Below, in pieces: positions 1-9,002 of a stretch of DNA of 64,000 nucleotides (within the stretch, counting starts at the first letter, position 1; each line of letters starts with the position of its first letter). The notes beneath the pieces were generated by a model that worked only from the letters and a program-made list of their open reading frames with translations, did not search any database and was not told where the DNA came from. Made by a program: the position numbers and the translations under genes. The stretch spans positions 1 through 64,000 of the forward strand of contig JAPKMW010000022.1 of assembly GCA_026645575.1 (NCBI GenBank). Reading direction: 5' to 3'. The DNA is from Caldilineaceae bacterium (lineage in GTDB: Bacteria > Chloroflexota > Anaerolineae > Caldilineales > Caldilineaceae).

Positions 1-88
1 TTAGAAATAGAATTCTGTGTTCACATGAGTAAAAATGCAATTTTATGTCTAAAGACTTTCTGGGCTTTACTTAGCAGCTTGTGGTAGT

Positions 89-117
89 TTGATTTTGGCG
101 CTGATTCGCTCTATACT
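89..117 (+). promoter_or_regulatory. Predicted sigma70-type promoter for the S4 gene
   Basis: TTGATT at 89-94 and TATACT at 112-117 are separated by 17 bases, the ideal spacing. The pair lies about 55 bases upstream of the S4-domain gene. Bases 1-88 are AT-rich and show no gene. Prediction from sequence only. Confidence 0.4.
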
Positions 118-170
118 GATTGTGCGAATTTCGGGCAATGCTCTGTAGTAAGAAGGCAAGCAACTGATTT

Positions 171-392
171 ATGCAAGCAAAACAGAACGAAGAAGCAGTG
201 GAAGAGACGATCAAACTTGATCAATTTCTCAAGCTGGCGCAGGTGGTGGAGAGCGGGGGACAGGCGAAACAGTTGATTCAGTCCGGCATGGTTTGGGTCA
301 ATGGCGTCATCGAAATGCGGCGCGGTCGCAAATTGCGCGCTGGTGATGTGGTGGTGGTGGATGGCGAAGAGTTGGTAGTGGATACAGCGTAG
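171..392 (+). CDS. Small S4-domain RNA-binding protein (YbcJ/YaaA type)
   Basis: This 73-residue protein is almost entirely one S4 domain, roughly residues 14-62. It has the typical KLDQFLKLA start, a GGQAKQLIQSG helix and the WVNG turn, followed by a basic RRGRKLRAGD stretch that would contact RNA. Stand-alone S4 proteins of this size bind structured RNA, often ribosomal, but the exact target of this one is unknown. The ribosome binding site is weak: AGAAGG lies 14 bases upstream. It converges on the DUF1385 gene, whose stop lies about 34 bases away. Confidence 0.8.
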   Translation: MQAKQNEEAVEETIKLDQFLKLAQVVESGGQAKQLIQSGMVWVNGVIEMRRGRKLRAGDVVVVDGEELVVDTA

Positions 393-425
393 CGGCAGCA
401 ATCTTTACCTGCCGCTACTTGATTA

Positions 426-1397
426 CTATGAACTTGCCGGCGTCGGCGCCGGCGCTAATCCTTCATTCAAAAGTGGCGCAGCGGTTGCACGCACCTGGAT
501 GCCATCGGCAGCCAACACGGGTTCCAAAGCGTGAATGGCGCATTCCACCATCTGATCATCCGGCTCACGCGTGGTCAGCTTTTGCAGCAGCAACCCCGGT
601 GTAATCAAGGCGCGCATGAGTGGATTCTTATCGTGGGCGGCGCTAAAGCGAATGATCTCATAGGCGATGGCGGCGACAAAAGGCACCAGCAACAAACGGG
701 TGATAAAGCGCAACAGTAACGCCAACCAGGCGGGTTGTACACCGGCAAAGGTAAGCGGCGCAAAGAGGATGATGCTGATAACCAGCACATAGAGCAAGAA
801 GCTGGTGCCGCAGCGCGTATGTTGTACGCTAAACTTTTGTACCTCGCTCACCGTCAATGGCGCGCCGGCTTCGTAGGCATTAATGGTCTTATGTTCGGCG
901 CCATGATAGCCAAAGACGCGACCGATTTCGGGAATGCGCCCAATGACCCACAGATAGGCGACAAAGAGCAATAGGCGGATCACCCCTTCCAACACGGCAT
1001 CGACAACCGGGTGTTCATGAATGGCCATTGCCAAAAAGCGGCTGGCAAGGGTGGGCAGCAAAAAGAAAAGCCCAATGGCAAAGGCCAGGCTGCCGGCAAT
1101 GGTTGTCCAAGCGACCGGGCCGGAAAATTCAACCTTTTCCTTGCCCTCTTCCTGGGCCGACACTTCAGCGCTCCAAAAGAGCGCACGCATCCCCAATCCT
1201 AGCGCATCCCACAGCAAAGCTAACCCGCGCACAAAGGGCCATTGCCCCCAGCGGCTGGTATAGATTTTGGCCTTGAGCGGCTCTTCATGTAACACGATCA
1301 CACCCTGCGGGTCGCGCACAGCCACAGCCATGGCCTTACGCCCCCGCATCATCACCCCTTCGATCACGGCTTGACCGCCGTAGTATTGTTTGCTCAT
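426..1397 (-). CDS. DUF1385 domain membrane protein (YqhQ-like)
   Basis: A 323-residue protein matching the DUF1385 family over its full length. The N-terminal [12 protein letters not shown] motif, the central [13 protein letters not shown] motif and [10 protein letters not shown] are family hallmarks. About four hydrophobic membrane segments lie between residues 95 and 245. The C-terminal tail after about residue 270 is soluble and ends in an Ala/Pro-rich stretch. The molecular function of DUF1385 is not established. The gene is convergent with the S4 gene and divergent from cysD, with a 465-base gap upstream. Confidence 0.85.
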   Translation of the reverse strand: MSKQYYGGQAVIEGVMMRGRKAMAVAVRDPQGVIVLHEEPLKAKIYTSRWGQWPFVRGLALLWDALGLGMRALFWSAEVSAQEEGKEKVEFSGPVAWTTIAGSLAFAIGLFFLLPTLASRFLAMAIHEHPVVDAVLEGVIRLLLFVAYLWVIGRIPEIGRVFGYHGAEHKTINAYEAGAPLTVSEVQKFSVQHTRCGTSFLLYVLVISIILFAPLTFAGVQPAWLALLLRFITRLLLVPFVAAIAYEIIRFSAAHDKNPLMRALITPGLLLQKLTTREPDDQMVECAIHALEPVLAADGIQVRATAAPLLNEGLAPAPTPASS

Positions 1398-1862
1398 AGA
1401 ATTTCATTGTAACATTGGCTCAACTGGCGGTCAAACGGTCGTGTCAGAATTCCAAATATCAGTAGTCCACAGTCGTTTCGTCGCGTAGTCCAAAGTCAGC
1501 TTATTGCGATCTGGGTTGCACAAATCTTTATCATACAAGTCCTATGTCTGGGTAACGGTGGTTGGCAACATTATCACTACGTTATTCGCTTGTACCTACT
1601 CAGCTCCTAGCCGGTCCGTGACCGGCGTCCCATCGCCGGTCACGGACCGGCTAGGAGCGGGCTGAGTAGGTACATTCGCTTTAGGTAACAGGCCCCAATG
1701 TTGCAATTTGACTAAAAATGTGTAAGCTGATTGTAAACAGGTGAAATACGTGTCATGCTCTATAATAGTTGCTAAAATACAGTCTGCCGACAAAAATGGG
1801 GTATACTAGGCGTATGGGCGTTACAGTTTGGCGCAATAATTGGATCGAAAAAGAAAAAACTT
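1398..1862. other. 465-base intergenic region with repeats, no gene
   Basis: The gap between DUF1385 and cysD holds a degenerate stretch of the AGTCC-type heptamer repeat (about 1458-1497), a long hairpin element (1592-1673) and AT-rich sequence leading to cysD. Possible -10 elements are TATAAT at 1761-1766 and TATACT at 1802-1807, but neither has a convincing -35 box. I see no riboswitch fold or tRNA. Confidence 0.6.
1592..1673. repeat. BIME-like hairpin, GTCCGTGAC family, flanked by 8-bp direct repeats
   Basis: The arms 1592-1627 and 1634-1673 are inverted repeats, perfect except for a four-base CGGG bulge at 1658-1661. Each arm contains TAGCCGGTCCGTGACCGG, itself a palindrome around a three-base centre. 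The element is directly flanked by ATTCGCTT at 1584-1591 and again at 1674-1681, which resembles a target-site duplication. Confidence 0.8.
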
Positions 1863-2768
1863 ATGTCATCTTACACTCGAACACACTTGAAGCAATTGGA
1901 ATCAGAGGCAATCTACGTCATTCGTGAGGTTGCCGCACAGTTTGAACGGCCTGTCTTGCTCTTTTCCGGCGGCAAAGACTCAATCGTCCTGTCACACCTG
2001 GCCTACCGAGCCTTTTACCCGGGCCGCATTCCCTTTCCGCTCATGCACATTGACACCGGCCACAACTTTCAGGAAGCGCTGGACTTCCGCGATGATCTGG
2101 GGCGCAAGCTCAATGTCCAGATCATTGTGCGCTATGTGCAGGATTCCATCGACCAGGGGCGCGCCGTGGAAGAGAGTGGCCCCACCCCCAGCCGCAACGG
2201 CTTGCAGACTATCACCTTGCTCGATGCGCTGGCTGAGTTGAAGTTTGAAGCAGCCATGGGCGGCGCCCGGCGTGATGAAGAAAAGGCACGCGCCAAAGAG
2301 CGCTTCTTCTCCCATCGCGACGCCTTTGGCCAGTGGGACCCCAAGAACCAACGCCCTGAACTCTGGTCGCTCTACAACGGGCGCAAAAACCCGAATGAAC
2401 ATTTCCGCGTCTTCCCCATTAGCAACTGGACGGAGATGGACATCTGGCAGTATGTCAAGCTGCACAACCTTGATCTCCCCTCGCTCTACTTTGCCCACCA
2501 CCGTGACATCATCCACCGCGATGGGATGATGTTGGCCGCTTCGGAAGTGGTCAAGCCGATGAAAAACGAAAAGGTGGAGCGCCGCCTGGTGCGCTTCCGC
2601 ACAGTTGGCGATATGACCTGCACCGGCGCTGTCGAATCAACGGCCAACACGCTGGATGAGATTATCCAAGAAGTGGCCTCGGCTCGCGTCACCGAACGGG
2701 GTGGCCGCGCCGATGACAAACGCTCCGAGGCGGCGATGGAAGATCGCAAACGCCAGGGCTATTTCTAG
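1863..2768 (+). CDS. cysD: Sulfate adenylyltransferase small subunit CysD
   Basis: This 301-residue protein is the ATP-pyrophosphatase-type subunit of ATP sulfurylase. Together with the GTPase CysN it converts sulfate and ATP to adenosine phosphosulfate in the cytoplasm. The PP-loop SGGKDS is at residues 35-40. The length and the RKRQGYF C-terminus are typical of the family. The gene for its partner follows immediately with only a few bases between. The ATG has no strong Shine-Dalgarno, only a purine-rich stretch. Confidence 0.95.
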   Translation: MSSYTRTHLKQLESEAIYVIREVAAQFERPVLLFSGGKDSIVLSHLAYRAFYPGRIPFPLMHIDTGHNFQEALDFRDDLGRKLNVQIIVRYVQDSIDQGRAVEESGPTPSRNGLQTITLLDALAELKFEAAMGGARRDEEKARAKERFFSHRDAFGQWDPKNQRPELWSLYNGRKNPNEHFRVFPISNWTEMDIWQYVKLHNLDLPSLYFAHHRDIIHRDGMMLAASEVVKPMKNEKVERRLVRFRTVGDMTCTGAVESTANTLDEIIQEVASARVTERGGRADDKRSEAAMEDRKRQGYF

Positions 2769-2801
2769 AGTTTGACGGAAACCAAAGGGGACAAGAACGC
2801 A

Positions 2802-4802
2802 ATGATGACGGAACAGATGACTGCACAGCCCTATGTCAACGGTGAGGTTGTTGATCGCGCCGACGCCGAAGCAGAACTGGGCGCCCAACCCAACCTGCAC
2901 ATGGCAAGCGATGCCTACCTGGCAATGGATATGTTGCGCTTTACCACTGCCGGCAGTGTGGATGACGGCAAAAGCACCTTGATTGGCCGGTTGTTATATG
3001 ATAGCAAAGCCATTTTTGAAGATCAGTTAGAAGCGGTGGAGCGGGCTAGCCGTCAGCGGGGCGACACCTATGTCGATCTCGCCTTGCTCACCGATGGCCT
3101 ACGCGCCGAACGGGAACAGGGCATTACCATCGACGTGGCCTATCGCTACTTTGCCACGCCTAAACGCAAATTTATTATTGCCGACACGCCCGGCCATATT
3201 CAATATACGCGCAACATGGTCACCGGCGCCTCGACTGCCGAACTGGCGATTATTTTGATTGACGCCCGCAAAGGGGTGTTGACCCAATCCAAGCGCCACG
3301 GCTTTATTGCCTCGCTGCTCCAGATTCCCCACATTCTGGTGGCGGTGAACAAGATGGATCTGGTTGACTATAGCCAGGCGGCCTATGAACGCATTGTGGA
3401 TGAGTACACCGATTTTGCTGCCAAGCTCTCGATCCAGGACCTGACCTTTATTCCTATCTCGGCGCTGGTGGGGGACAACGTCGTCCATAAGACCAACCGG
3501 ATGCCCTGGTATGAAGGTCCTAGCCTGCTACATCACCTGGAAAATGTCAATGTCGGCGCCAGTCACAACCTGGTCGATTTCCGCTTTCCGGTACAGACCG
3601 TGATCCGGCCCCACCAGGATTATCGCGGCTTTGCCGGCCAGATCGCTTCCGGCAGCATTATGCCGGGCGAAGAGATTGTGGTGTTGCCGTCCGGCAAGAG
3701 CAGCCGGGTGAAAGCGGTGGTGACCTATGAAGGCGAACAGGCGGAAGCCATTGCCGGCGATTCGGTCACACTGACTTTAGAGGATGAGATCGACATCAGC
3801 CGTGGTGATATGATTGTGCGTCGCAACAACCTGCCCCATGTGGACAACCAACTGGAATGCACCCTCTGCTGGATGAGTGAAGAGCCGTTCAACCCGACGA
3901 CCTCCTATGTGTTACAACATACGACGCGCCGGGTACGCGCCTTTGTCAATGAGATCAACTATCGCATTGATGTTGATACCCTGCACCGGGAAGAGACCGA
4001 GACGCTACGCTTGAATGAGATTGGGCGGGTGAAGATCACCACCACCCAACCGCTCTTCTTTGACAGCTACCGCCTGAATCGAGCGACCGGCAACTTCATC
4101 TTGATCGACCCGGCCAGCAACACAACGGTGGCCGCCGGCATGATCCGCCGTCGCGCCCGCACGTTGGAAGAAGTGCTGCCCAAACAACTAGAGCGCCCAA
4201 CCTCCACCAATGTCGTCTGGGAGAGCAGCCAGATCACGCGTGATATGCGCGAGAAGCAGAATGGCCATCGCGCCGCTGTCCTCTGGTTCACCGGGTTATC
4301 CGGGTCGGGCAAATCGACAGTGGCGCGCCAACTGGAACGGCGGCTTTTTTCACTGGGCTGCCGCACCTTCTATCTGGATGGTGACAATGTGCGCCACGGC
4401 CTCAACGGCGACCTGGGTTTCTCCGACGCTGCCCGCAAAGAGAATATCCGTCGCGTGGCCGAAGTGGCGAAACTGAGCTTTGAGCATGGTAACCTGACCA
4501 TCTGCACCTTTATTTCGCCCTTTGCCGCCGATCGCGACTTTGCCCGCTCCCTCATGCCAACCGGGCGCTTTGTCGAAGTCTTTGTCAAATGTGACATTGA
4601 AGTCTGCAAGCGGCGCGATCCCAAAGGTCTCTATGCCCGTGCCATGCGCGGCGAAATCCCCGAATTCACGGGCGTCACCTCGCCCTATGAAGAGCCGCAG
4701 CAACCGGAGCTGATCGTCGAAACCGACCTGCGCAGCGCCGATGAGTTGGTGGAGGAGATTTTGGCCTATTTGATTCGGCAGGGTCTTGTGGCTGAAGCAT
4801 AG
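2802..4802 (+). CDS. cysNC: Bifunctional sulfate adenylyltransferase GTPase subunit / APS kinase (CysN-CysC fusion)
   Basis: A fused protein of about 666 residues. The CysN half carries the GTPase motifs GSVDDGKST, DTPGH and NKMD, followed by beta-barrel domains. The C-terminal APS kinase half carries the P-loop GLSGSGKST (around residue 496) and the FISPF loop with the conserved serine. With CysD it makes PAPS from sulfate. An in-frame TTG exists at 2772, but ATG at 2802 follows an AGGGG sequence by 11 bases, so I prefer it. NodQ-type fusions have this same architecture. No PAPS reductase or sulfotransferase lies in the window. Confidence 0.93.
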   Translation: MMTEQMTAQPYVNGEVVDRADAEAELGAQPNLHMASDAYLAMDMLRFTTAGSVDDGKSTLIGRLLYDSKAIFEDQLEAVERASRQRGDTYVDLALLTDGLRAEREQGITIDVAYRYFATPKRKFIIADTPGHIQYTRNMVTGASTAELAIILIDARKGVLTQSKRHGFIASLLQIPHILVAVNKMDLVDYSQAAYERIVDEYTDFAAKLSIQDLTFIPISALVGDNVVHKTNRMPWYEGPSLLHHLENVNVGASHNLVDFRFPVQTVIRPHQDYRGFAGQIASGSIMPGEEIVVLPSGKSSRVKAVVTYEGEQAEAIAGDSVTLTLEDEIDISRGDMIVRRNNLPHVDNQLECTLCWMSEEPFNPTTSYVLQHTTRRVRAFVNEINYRIDVDTLHREETETLRLNEIGRVKITTTQPLFFDSYRLNRATGNFILIDPASNTTVAAGMIRRRARTLEEVLPKQLERPTSTNVVWESSQITRDMREKQNGHRAAVLWFTGLSGSGKSTVARQLERRLFSLGCRTFYLDGDNVRHGLNGDLGFSDAARKENIRRVAEVAKLSFEHGNLTICTFISPFAADRDFARSLMPTGRFVEVFVKCDIEVCKRRDPKGLYARAMRGEIPEFTGVTSPYEEPQQPELIVETDLRSADELVEEILAYLIRQGLVAEA

Positions 4803-4812
4803 GCATACGTGG

Positions 4813-4871
4813 GAGACTGAGAGATTGAGAGATTGAGTCATGTAATCTCTCAATCTCGTAGTCTCTTTTTT
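4813..4871. terminator. Hairpin terminator after cysNC
   Basis: The arms 4813-4833 and 4845-4865 pair over 21 bases with two mismatches and are built from GAGATTGA / TCTCAATC repeats. A run of six T follows directly on the plus strand, as in an intrinsic terminator. A similar AGATTGAG hairpin lies at 62771-62817. Confidence 0.7.
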
Positions 4872-4887
4872 ACGACTAAATTACCAA

Positions 4888-4915
4888 TTGTGACAATAAA
4901 CCCCATAAGTACACT
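4888..4915 (+). promoter_or_regulatory. Possible promoter of the UDP-sugar dehydrogenase gene
   Basis: TTGTGA at 4888-4893 and TACACT at 4910-4915 are 16 bases apart. They lie just downstream of the cysNC terminator and 16 bases before the start codon, which would leave a very short leader. Weak prediction. Confidence 0.3.
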
Positions 4916-4930
4916 TTCTGTGAGGTACGA

Positions 4931-6289
4931 ATGAAAGAGACACTGATTGCCAAATTCCAAGCGCGTGATGCCCAAGTGGCGGTCATTGGTTTGGGCTACG
5001 TTGGTCTGCCGCTGGCGCTGAACTTTGCCAAGGCGGGCTACCAGGTAGTCGGTATCGATCTGGACCAACGCAAGGTCGATGCCCTGAACAACGGCCAATC
5101 CTATATCGGCGATGTAACGCCGGCGGAGTTGGCGCCCTATGTCCAAACGGCTGTTGCTGCTCAGCGCGACGGTGAACGGCAACTGGCCATAGCCGCACAA
5201 GCGGTGGTGTCAGCCACGCAAGTGGCCCAAGGTTCGCTGCGGGCCACCTCCGATTTTGCCGCGTTGGCTGACTGTGATGCCGTCTCGATCTGTGTCCCGA
5301 CGCCATTGAACAAGACCGGCGACCCCGATATTTCTTATATTGCGTCGGCTACTGAGCAGATTGCCCGCTATCTACATCCTGGCATGGTGATTGTATTGGA
5401 ATCGACCACCTATCCAGGCACCACCACCGAAGTGATCCTGCCACGTCTGGTGGAATCTCAACCAGGCTTGCAGGTGGGTGAGGACTTCTTCCTGGCCTTT
5501 TCGCCCGAACGCATCGACCCCGGCCGCACCGACTGGATGACCCATAACACGCCCAAAGTGATCGGCGGCGTCACGCCGGCCTGCACGGCAGTGGTCACCG
5601 CCTACTATGGGCAAGCGATCCAGACGCTGGTGCCGGTCTCTTCGCCCGACGCCGCTGAGATGGTCAAGCTCTTTGAGAACACCTTCCGCTCGGTCAACAT
5701 TGGGTTGGCGAACGAGATGCTGCTTATGTGTGACAAACTGGGGCTGGATGCCTGGGAGGTCCTTCACGCTGCCGGCACCAAGCCCTTTGGGTTTATGAAA
5801 TTCACCCCCGGCCCTGGCTTGGGTGGACATTGTATTCCGATTGACCCGCTCTACCTCTCGTGGAAGCTGCGCACTCTAGCCTACAATGCGCGCTTTATCG
5901 AGTTGGCGAGCGAAATCAACACCAGTATGCCTCGCTACTGGGTGCAAAAGGTGCAGGATGCGCTCAACGACGCCGGACGCGCCGTCAAGAATAGTCGCAT
6001 CTTAGTGCTGGGTGTGGCCTATAAGAAGAATGTCAACGACATGCGCGAGTCGCCGGCGCTGGACATCATCCATTTGCTGGAAGAAAAGGGCGCCCATGTT
6101 TACTACCATGATCCCCACGTCCCCTCCTTCCAACATGAAGGCATGGAGATGGTGAGCGTCACCGATCTCGACGTGGCGCTGCGCATGGTCGATTGCGTGG
6201 TCATCGCCACCGATCACGACGCCTATCACTGGGATGATGTGGCGCGCAAAGCGGCGTTGGTGGTCGATACGCGGCATGTGCTTGGGTAA
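4931..6289 (+). CDS. Nucleotide-sugar dehydrogenase (UDP-GlcNAc/UDP-ManNAc 6-dehydrogenase, WbpA/WecC type)
   Basis: A 452-residue enzyme of the UDP-glucose/GDP-mannose dehydrogenase family. It oxidises C6 of a UDP-sugar to a uronate in two NAD-dependent steps. The N-terminal Rossmann motif GLGYVGLPLA is at residues 20-29. The catalytic cysteine is C301 in GGHCIPIDP, and the C-terminal domain begins with the VLGVAYKKNVNDMRESP motif. The sequence resembles the N-acetylhexosamine dehydrogenases more than UDP-glucose dehydrogenase. With the downstream WecB epimerase it could make UDP-ManNAcA, or it could feed a diamino-uronate route. The exact substrate cannot be decided from sequence alone. Confidence 0.88.
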   Translation: MKETLIAKFQARDAQVAVIGLGYVGLPLALNFAKAGYQVVGIDLDQRKVDALNNGQSYIGDVTPAELAPYVQTAVAAQRDGERQLAIAAQAVVSATQVAQGSLRATSDFAALADCDAVSICVPTPLNKTGDPDISYIASATEQIARYLHPGMVIVLESTTYPGTTTEVILPRLVESQPGLQVGEDFFLAFSPERIDPGRTDWMTHNTPKVIGGVTPACTAVVTAYYGQAIQTLVPVSSPDAAEMVKLFENTFRSVNIGLANEMLLMCDKLGLDAWEVLHAAGTKPFGFMKFTPGPGLGGHCIPIDPLYLSWKLRTLAYNARFIELASEINTSMPRYWVQKVQDALNDAGRAVKNSRILVLGVAYKKNVNDMRESPALDIIHLLEEKGAHVYYHDPHVPSFQHEGMEMVSVTDLDVALRMVDCVVIATDHDAYHWDDVARKAALVVDTRHVLG

Positions 6290-6335
6290 GACAACCAGGC
6301 AATAACAATGATGCCAATCGAATAGTTCGCTTGCC

Positions 6336-6372
6336 AAAGGCTGTTCAACTTGCTTGAGCAGCCTTTTCTTTT
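6336..6372 (+). terminator. Intrinsic terminator after the UDP-sugar dehydrogenase
   Basis: AAAGGCTGTTCAA and TTGAGCAGCCTTT form a 13-base stem with one G-T pair and a five-base loop, followed by TTTTCTTTT. It suggests that the dehydrogenase is transcribed separately from the cluster starting with the Wzz-like gene. Confidence 0.8.
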
Positions 6373-6391
6373 GCACGGCTTTGTGAAAAAG

Positions 6392-6421
6392 TTGACGAAC
6401 CCCTGGGAAATTGTGTATGCT
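6392..6421 (+). promoter_or_regulatory. Predicted promoter of the polysaccharide operon
   Basis: TTGACG at 6392-6397 and TATGCT at 6416-6421 are 18 bases apart, directly after the terminator and about 130 bases before the Wzz-like gene. The leader between them is long and has no clear fold. Confidence 0.45.
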
Positions 6422-6553
6422 TAAGCCTCTTGTTTGAAATGATTTTGCAGCAAATGATTTGTTGCTGGGTGCAACTGGTTGATAACTCCGCGTAACCAAG
6501 TGCATAACCTGTGCGTATTACTCACAGTATCGCGACACTGAAGGAATGAGTTG

Positions 6554-7945
6554 ATGACGGTTCAGACCCAAGATCGTGCCCCAGCGCCAGAGCGCTGGGT
6601 GGCTGAAGATGAAATCGATTTACGCCAATACCTTGATATCCTCATTCGCTGGTGGCGCGAAATTGTTTTGATTACCCTCTCCGCCATGGTGTTGGCTGCT
6701 GTCGGCATCCTGCTTTCCCGGCTGATCCTCCCCGCCCAATATGAAGCCAGCGCTGATGTTGCAATCGTGCGTACCGTCAGCGATGTTAACTTTGATGAAC
6801 GTTTTCGCACGAATCCGGAAGAGTTAGGCGTCGATACGGCCAGTTTGAGTGCGCGGCGCAGTGCGCTTTTAGGCTTGGTGGCAACCGGCGCCATTGCTGA
6901 AGGTGTGATCGCACAACTAGGTGATACGTTGAGTGTGGAAGAGCGCATCCCCGCCAACCTATTGGAAATGGTGGAAGCCACGCTTGGCAGCGCTGACGGC
7001 ACACGCGGTGACAGTGATTTAATTCGCATCAAAGTGACGGCCACCGACGCTGATAAAGCCGCTGCCATTGCCAATGCCTGGGCGCGTCTTTATGTGCAGG
7101 AAGTGAACACCATTTACGGGCAAGTTCCTAATGAAGTGTTGACCTCCATTCAGAATGAACTAACGACAGCAGAACAACAATATCTTACCAGTCAGGTCAA
7201 TCTCGAAGCCTTTATTGCCGCCAATCGCATTGATGAGTTGACGAGCCTGGTCGCAGTATTACAACAACGGATTGAACAGGAAGTATCGCTGCAAAAAGCT
7301 TTTCTGCTACAGTGGGAAGATACCCAAGAGCAACTGGCTACGGTTGCCGCCCTGCGCACACAAATTGAGCAGGGGGGCGAAGGCGCAGCCCGTAGTACAA
7401 TGGTCGCGTTACAGACCCTGAAAATGAGTGTATATAGCACACCGACAGAGGGGCTGCAAGTGGAGGTGCGCGATCTACCAGACGTGAACCAACAAGCGAT
7501 GTTGACGGATCTCAATGGCCTGCTCCAGGCCCTGTCGCAACGGCTGGCCGATTTGGAGATCAAGATTGCTGTCAGCGGCGCCCAATTGGGATCAACCCAG
7601 GGTGTCACCTCGACCCTCCCCGGCACGTTAGAAAATTTGCGCAGCAGCAAAGCACAGTTAGAAGCCGAAACCGCCAAACAACTTCAACTAACGCAACAAC
7701 GTGATTTGGCCTGGGATACCTATAAAACGGTCAGCAGCAAAGTGGCCGAGCTGAATTTGACACGGGCCGCGGCGAGTAGTGAAGTGCGGTTTGGGGCGCC
7801 GGCGGTGGCGCCGATAGGAGCAGTAGCGCGTTATCAGTCATCACTCGTTGTAACCCTAGCTGGGATCATTGGTATATTGCTTTCTACATTGATTGCATTC
7901 CTATCAAGTTATTTGGGAAAAAAGCCATTTCTCCAAATAGGGTAG
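6554..7945 (+). CDS. Wzz-like polysaccharide chain-length / copolymerase protein
   Basis: A protein of about 463 residues with the layout of a polysaccharide co-polymerase. A cytoplasmic N-terminus ([15 protein letters not shown]) leads into a membrane segment at about residues 36-58. A long extracytoplasmic region rich in predicted helix and coiled coil follows, and a second membrane segment lies near the C-terminus. No tyrosine kinase domain follows, so it is the Wzz/PCP1 layout rather than a full Wzc. ATG 6554 has AAGGA eight bases upstream; a TTG one codon earlier is less likely. It would set polymer length together with the Wzy-like protein. Confidence 0.8.
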   Translation: MTVQTQDRAPAPERWVAEDEIDLRQYLDILIRWWREIVLITLSAMVLAAVGILLSRLILPAQYEASADVAIVRTVSDVNFDERFRTNPEELGVDTASLSARRSALLGLVATGAIAEGVIAQLGDTLSVEERIPANLLEMVEATLGSADGTRGDSDLIRIKVTATDADKAAAIANAWARLYVQEVNTIYGQVPNEVLTSIQNELTTAEQQYLTSQVNLEAFIAANRIDELTSLVAVLQQRIEQEVSLQKAFLLQWEDTQEQLATVAALRTQIEQGGEGAARSTMVALQTLKMSVYSTPTEGLQVEVRDLPDVNQQAMLTDLNGLLQALSQRLADLEIKIAVSGAQLGSTQGVTSTLPGTLENLRSSKAQLEAETAKQLQLTQQRDLAWDTYKTVSSKVAELNLTRAAASSEVRFGAPAVAPIGAVARYQSSLVVTLAGIIGILLSTLIAFLSSYLGKKPFLQIG

Positions 7946-7967
7946 CGGTATGGCAGGAGGTAGAAAC

Positions 7968-9002
7968 ATGTCAGTCAATGTATGGCCGGATAGCACTAAC
8001 TTTTGGCGAGAAAAACGAGTCATCGTTACAGGGGGATCCGGCTTTCTTGGTTCTTTTGTGGTTGACAAATTACACCAACGGCAGGTAAAAGAGGTAATTG
8101 TTCCGCGAAAAAACGAGTATGACTTGCGTTGTTTAAGTGCAGTTCAACAATTGCTTCATCAAACAACAGGACATACCAAGGAGCCGATAGATATTGTAAT
8201 TCATTTAGCGGCCAATGTTGGTGGTATTGGCGCCAATCGTTCTCACCCAGCTGAATTTTTTTATGATAACTTGATGATGGGCGTTCAACTTCTTCATGAA
8301 AGTTGGCGGGCTGGTGTGGGAAAGTTTGTGGCTATGGGAACAATTTGTGCTTACCCCAAATTTGCACCAATTCCCTTCAAAGAAGAAGATTTGTGGAATG
8401 GCTATCCTGAAGAAACAAATGCGCCTTATGGGCTAGCAAAGAAAATGATGTTAGTCCAAAGTCAGGCTTACCGGGAGCAATATGGCTTTAATTCTATCTT
8501 TCTCCTGCCTGTGAATTTATATGGGCCACGGGATAACTTTGATTTGGAAACGTCGCATGTGATTCCGGCCTTGATTCGTAAATGTTTAGATGCCCAAGGT
8601 GATAATCATAAGGAGATTGTGGCATGGGGTGATGGTTCCCCCACCCGTGAGTTTCTTTATGTTGAAGATGCGGCTGAGGCGATCTTGTTAGCAACAGAAC
8701 GTTACAATCAAAGCGTTCCAATCAACTTAGGTAGCGGCGATGAGATCAGTATCAAAGCTTTAACCGAAACGATTGCGCGCCTCACAAATTTTACAGGACG
8801 AATTACTTGGGATACAACTAAACCTAATGGGCAACCTCGACGTAAACTGGATGTAAGCAGGGCGTTGCGGGCTTTTGGTTTTCGTTCTTCTACTTCATTT
8901 GAGGAGGGTCTGCAAAAAACAATTGGCTGGTACCGTTCGACCCTAGAGCTTTCACCAGGAAGTCCTGCGAATCAGGTTTCTATATCCTTGAGTGGTCGAT
9001 GA
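7968..9002 (+). CDS. GDP-L-fucose synthase-like NAD-dependent epimerase/dehydratase
   Basis: An extended short-chain dehydrogenase of 344 residues with the Rossmann motif TGGSGFLG near the N-terminus. The catalytic tyrosine-lysine pair is in PYGLAKK and a GTICAYP motif holds the active-site threonine region. It resembles GDP-L-fucose synthase (epimerase-reductase on GDP-4-keto-6-deoxymannose). The GDP-mannose dehydratase that should supply its substrate is not in the window, so a related sugar nucleotide is possible. A perfect AGGAGG seven bases upstream fixes ATG 7968 over the ATG at 7950. Base composition becomes AT-rich from here on. Confidence 0.75.
   Translation: MSVNVWPDSTNFWREKRVIVTGGSGFLGSFVVDKLHQRQVKEVIVPRKNEYDLRCLSAVQQLLHQTTGHTKEPIDIVIHLAANVGGIGANRSHPAEFFYDNLMMGVQLLHESWRAGVGKFVAMGTICAYPKFAPIPFKEEDLWNGYPEETNAPYGLAKKMMLVQSQAYREQYGFNSIFLLPVNLYGPRDNFDLETSHVIPALIRKCLDAQGDNHKEIVAWGDGSPTREFLYVEDAAEAILLATERYNQSVPINLGSGDEISIKALTETIARLTNFTGRITWDTTKPNGQPRRKLDVSRALRAFGFRSSTSFEEGLQKTIGWYRSTLELSPGSPANQVSISLSGR

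Noticed and set aside
1398..1862. A sulfur-related riboswitch upstream of cysD
   Set aside because: No SAM-type fold or conserved core could be recognised; only repeats and possible promoter elements are present.
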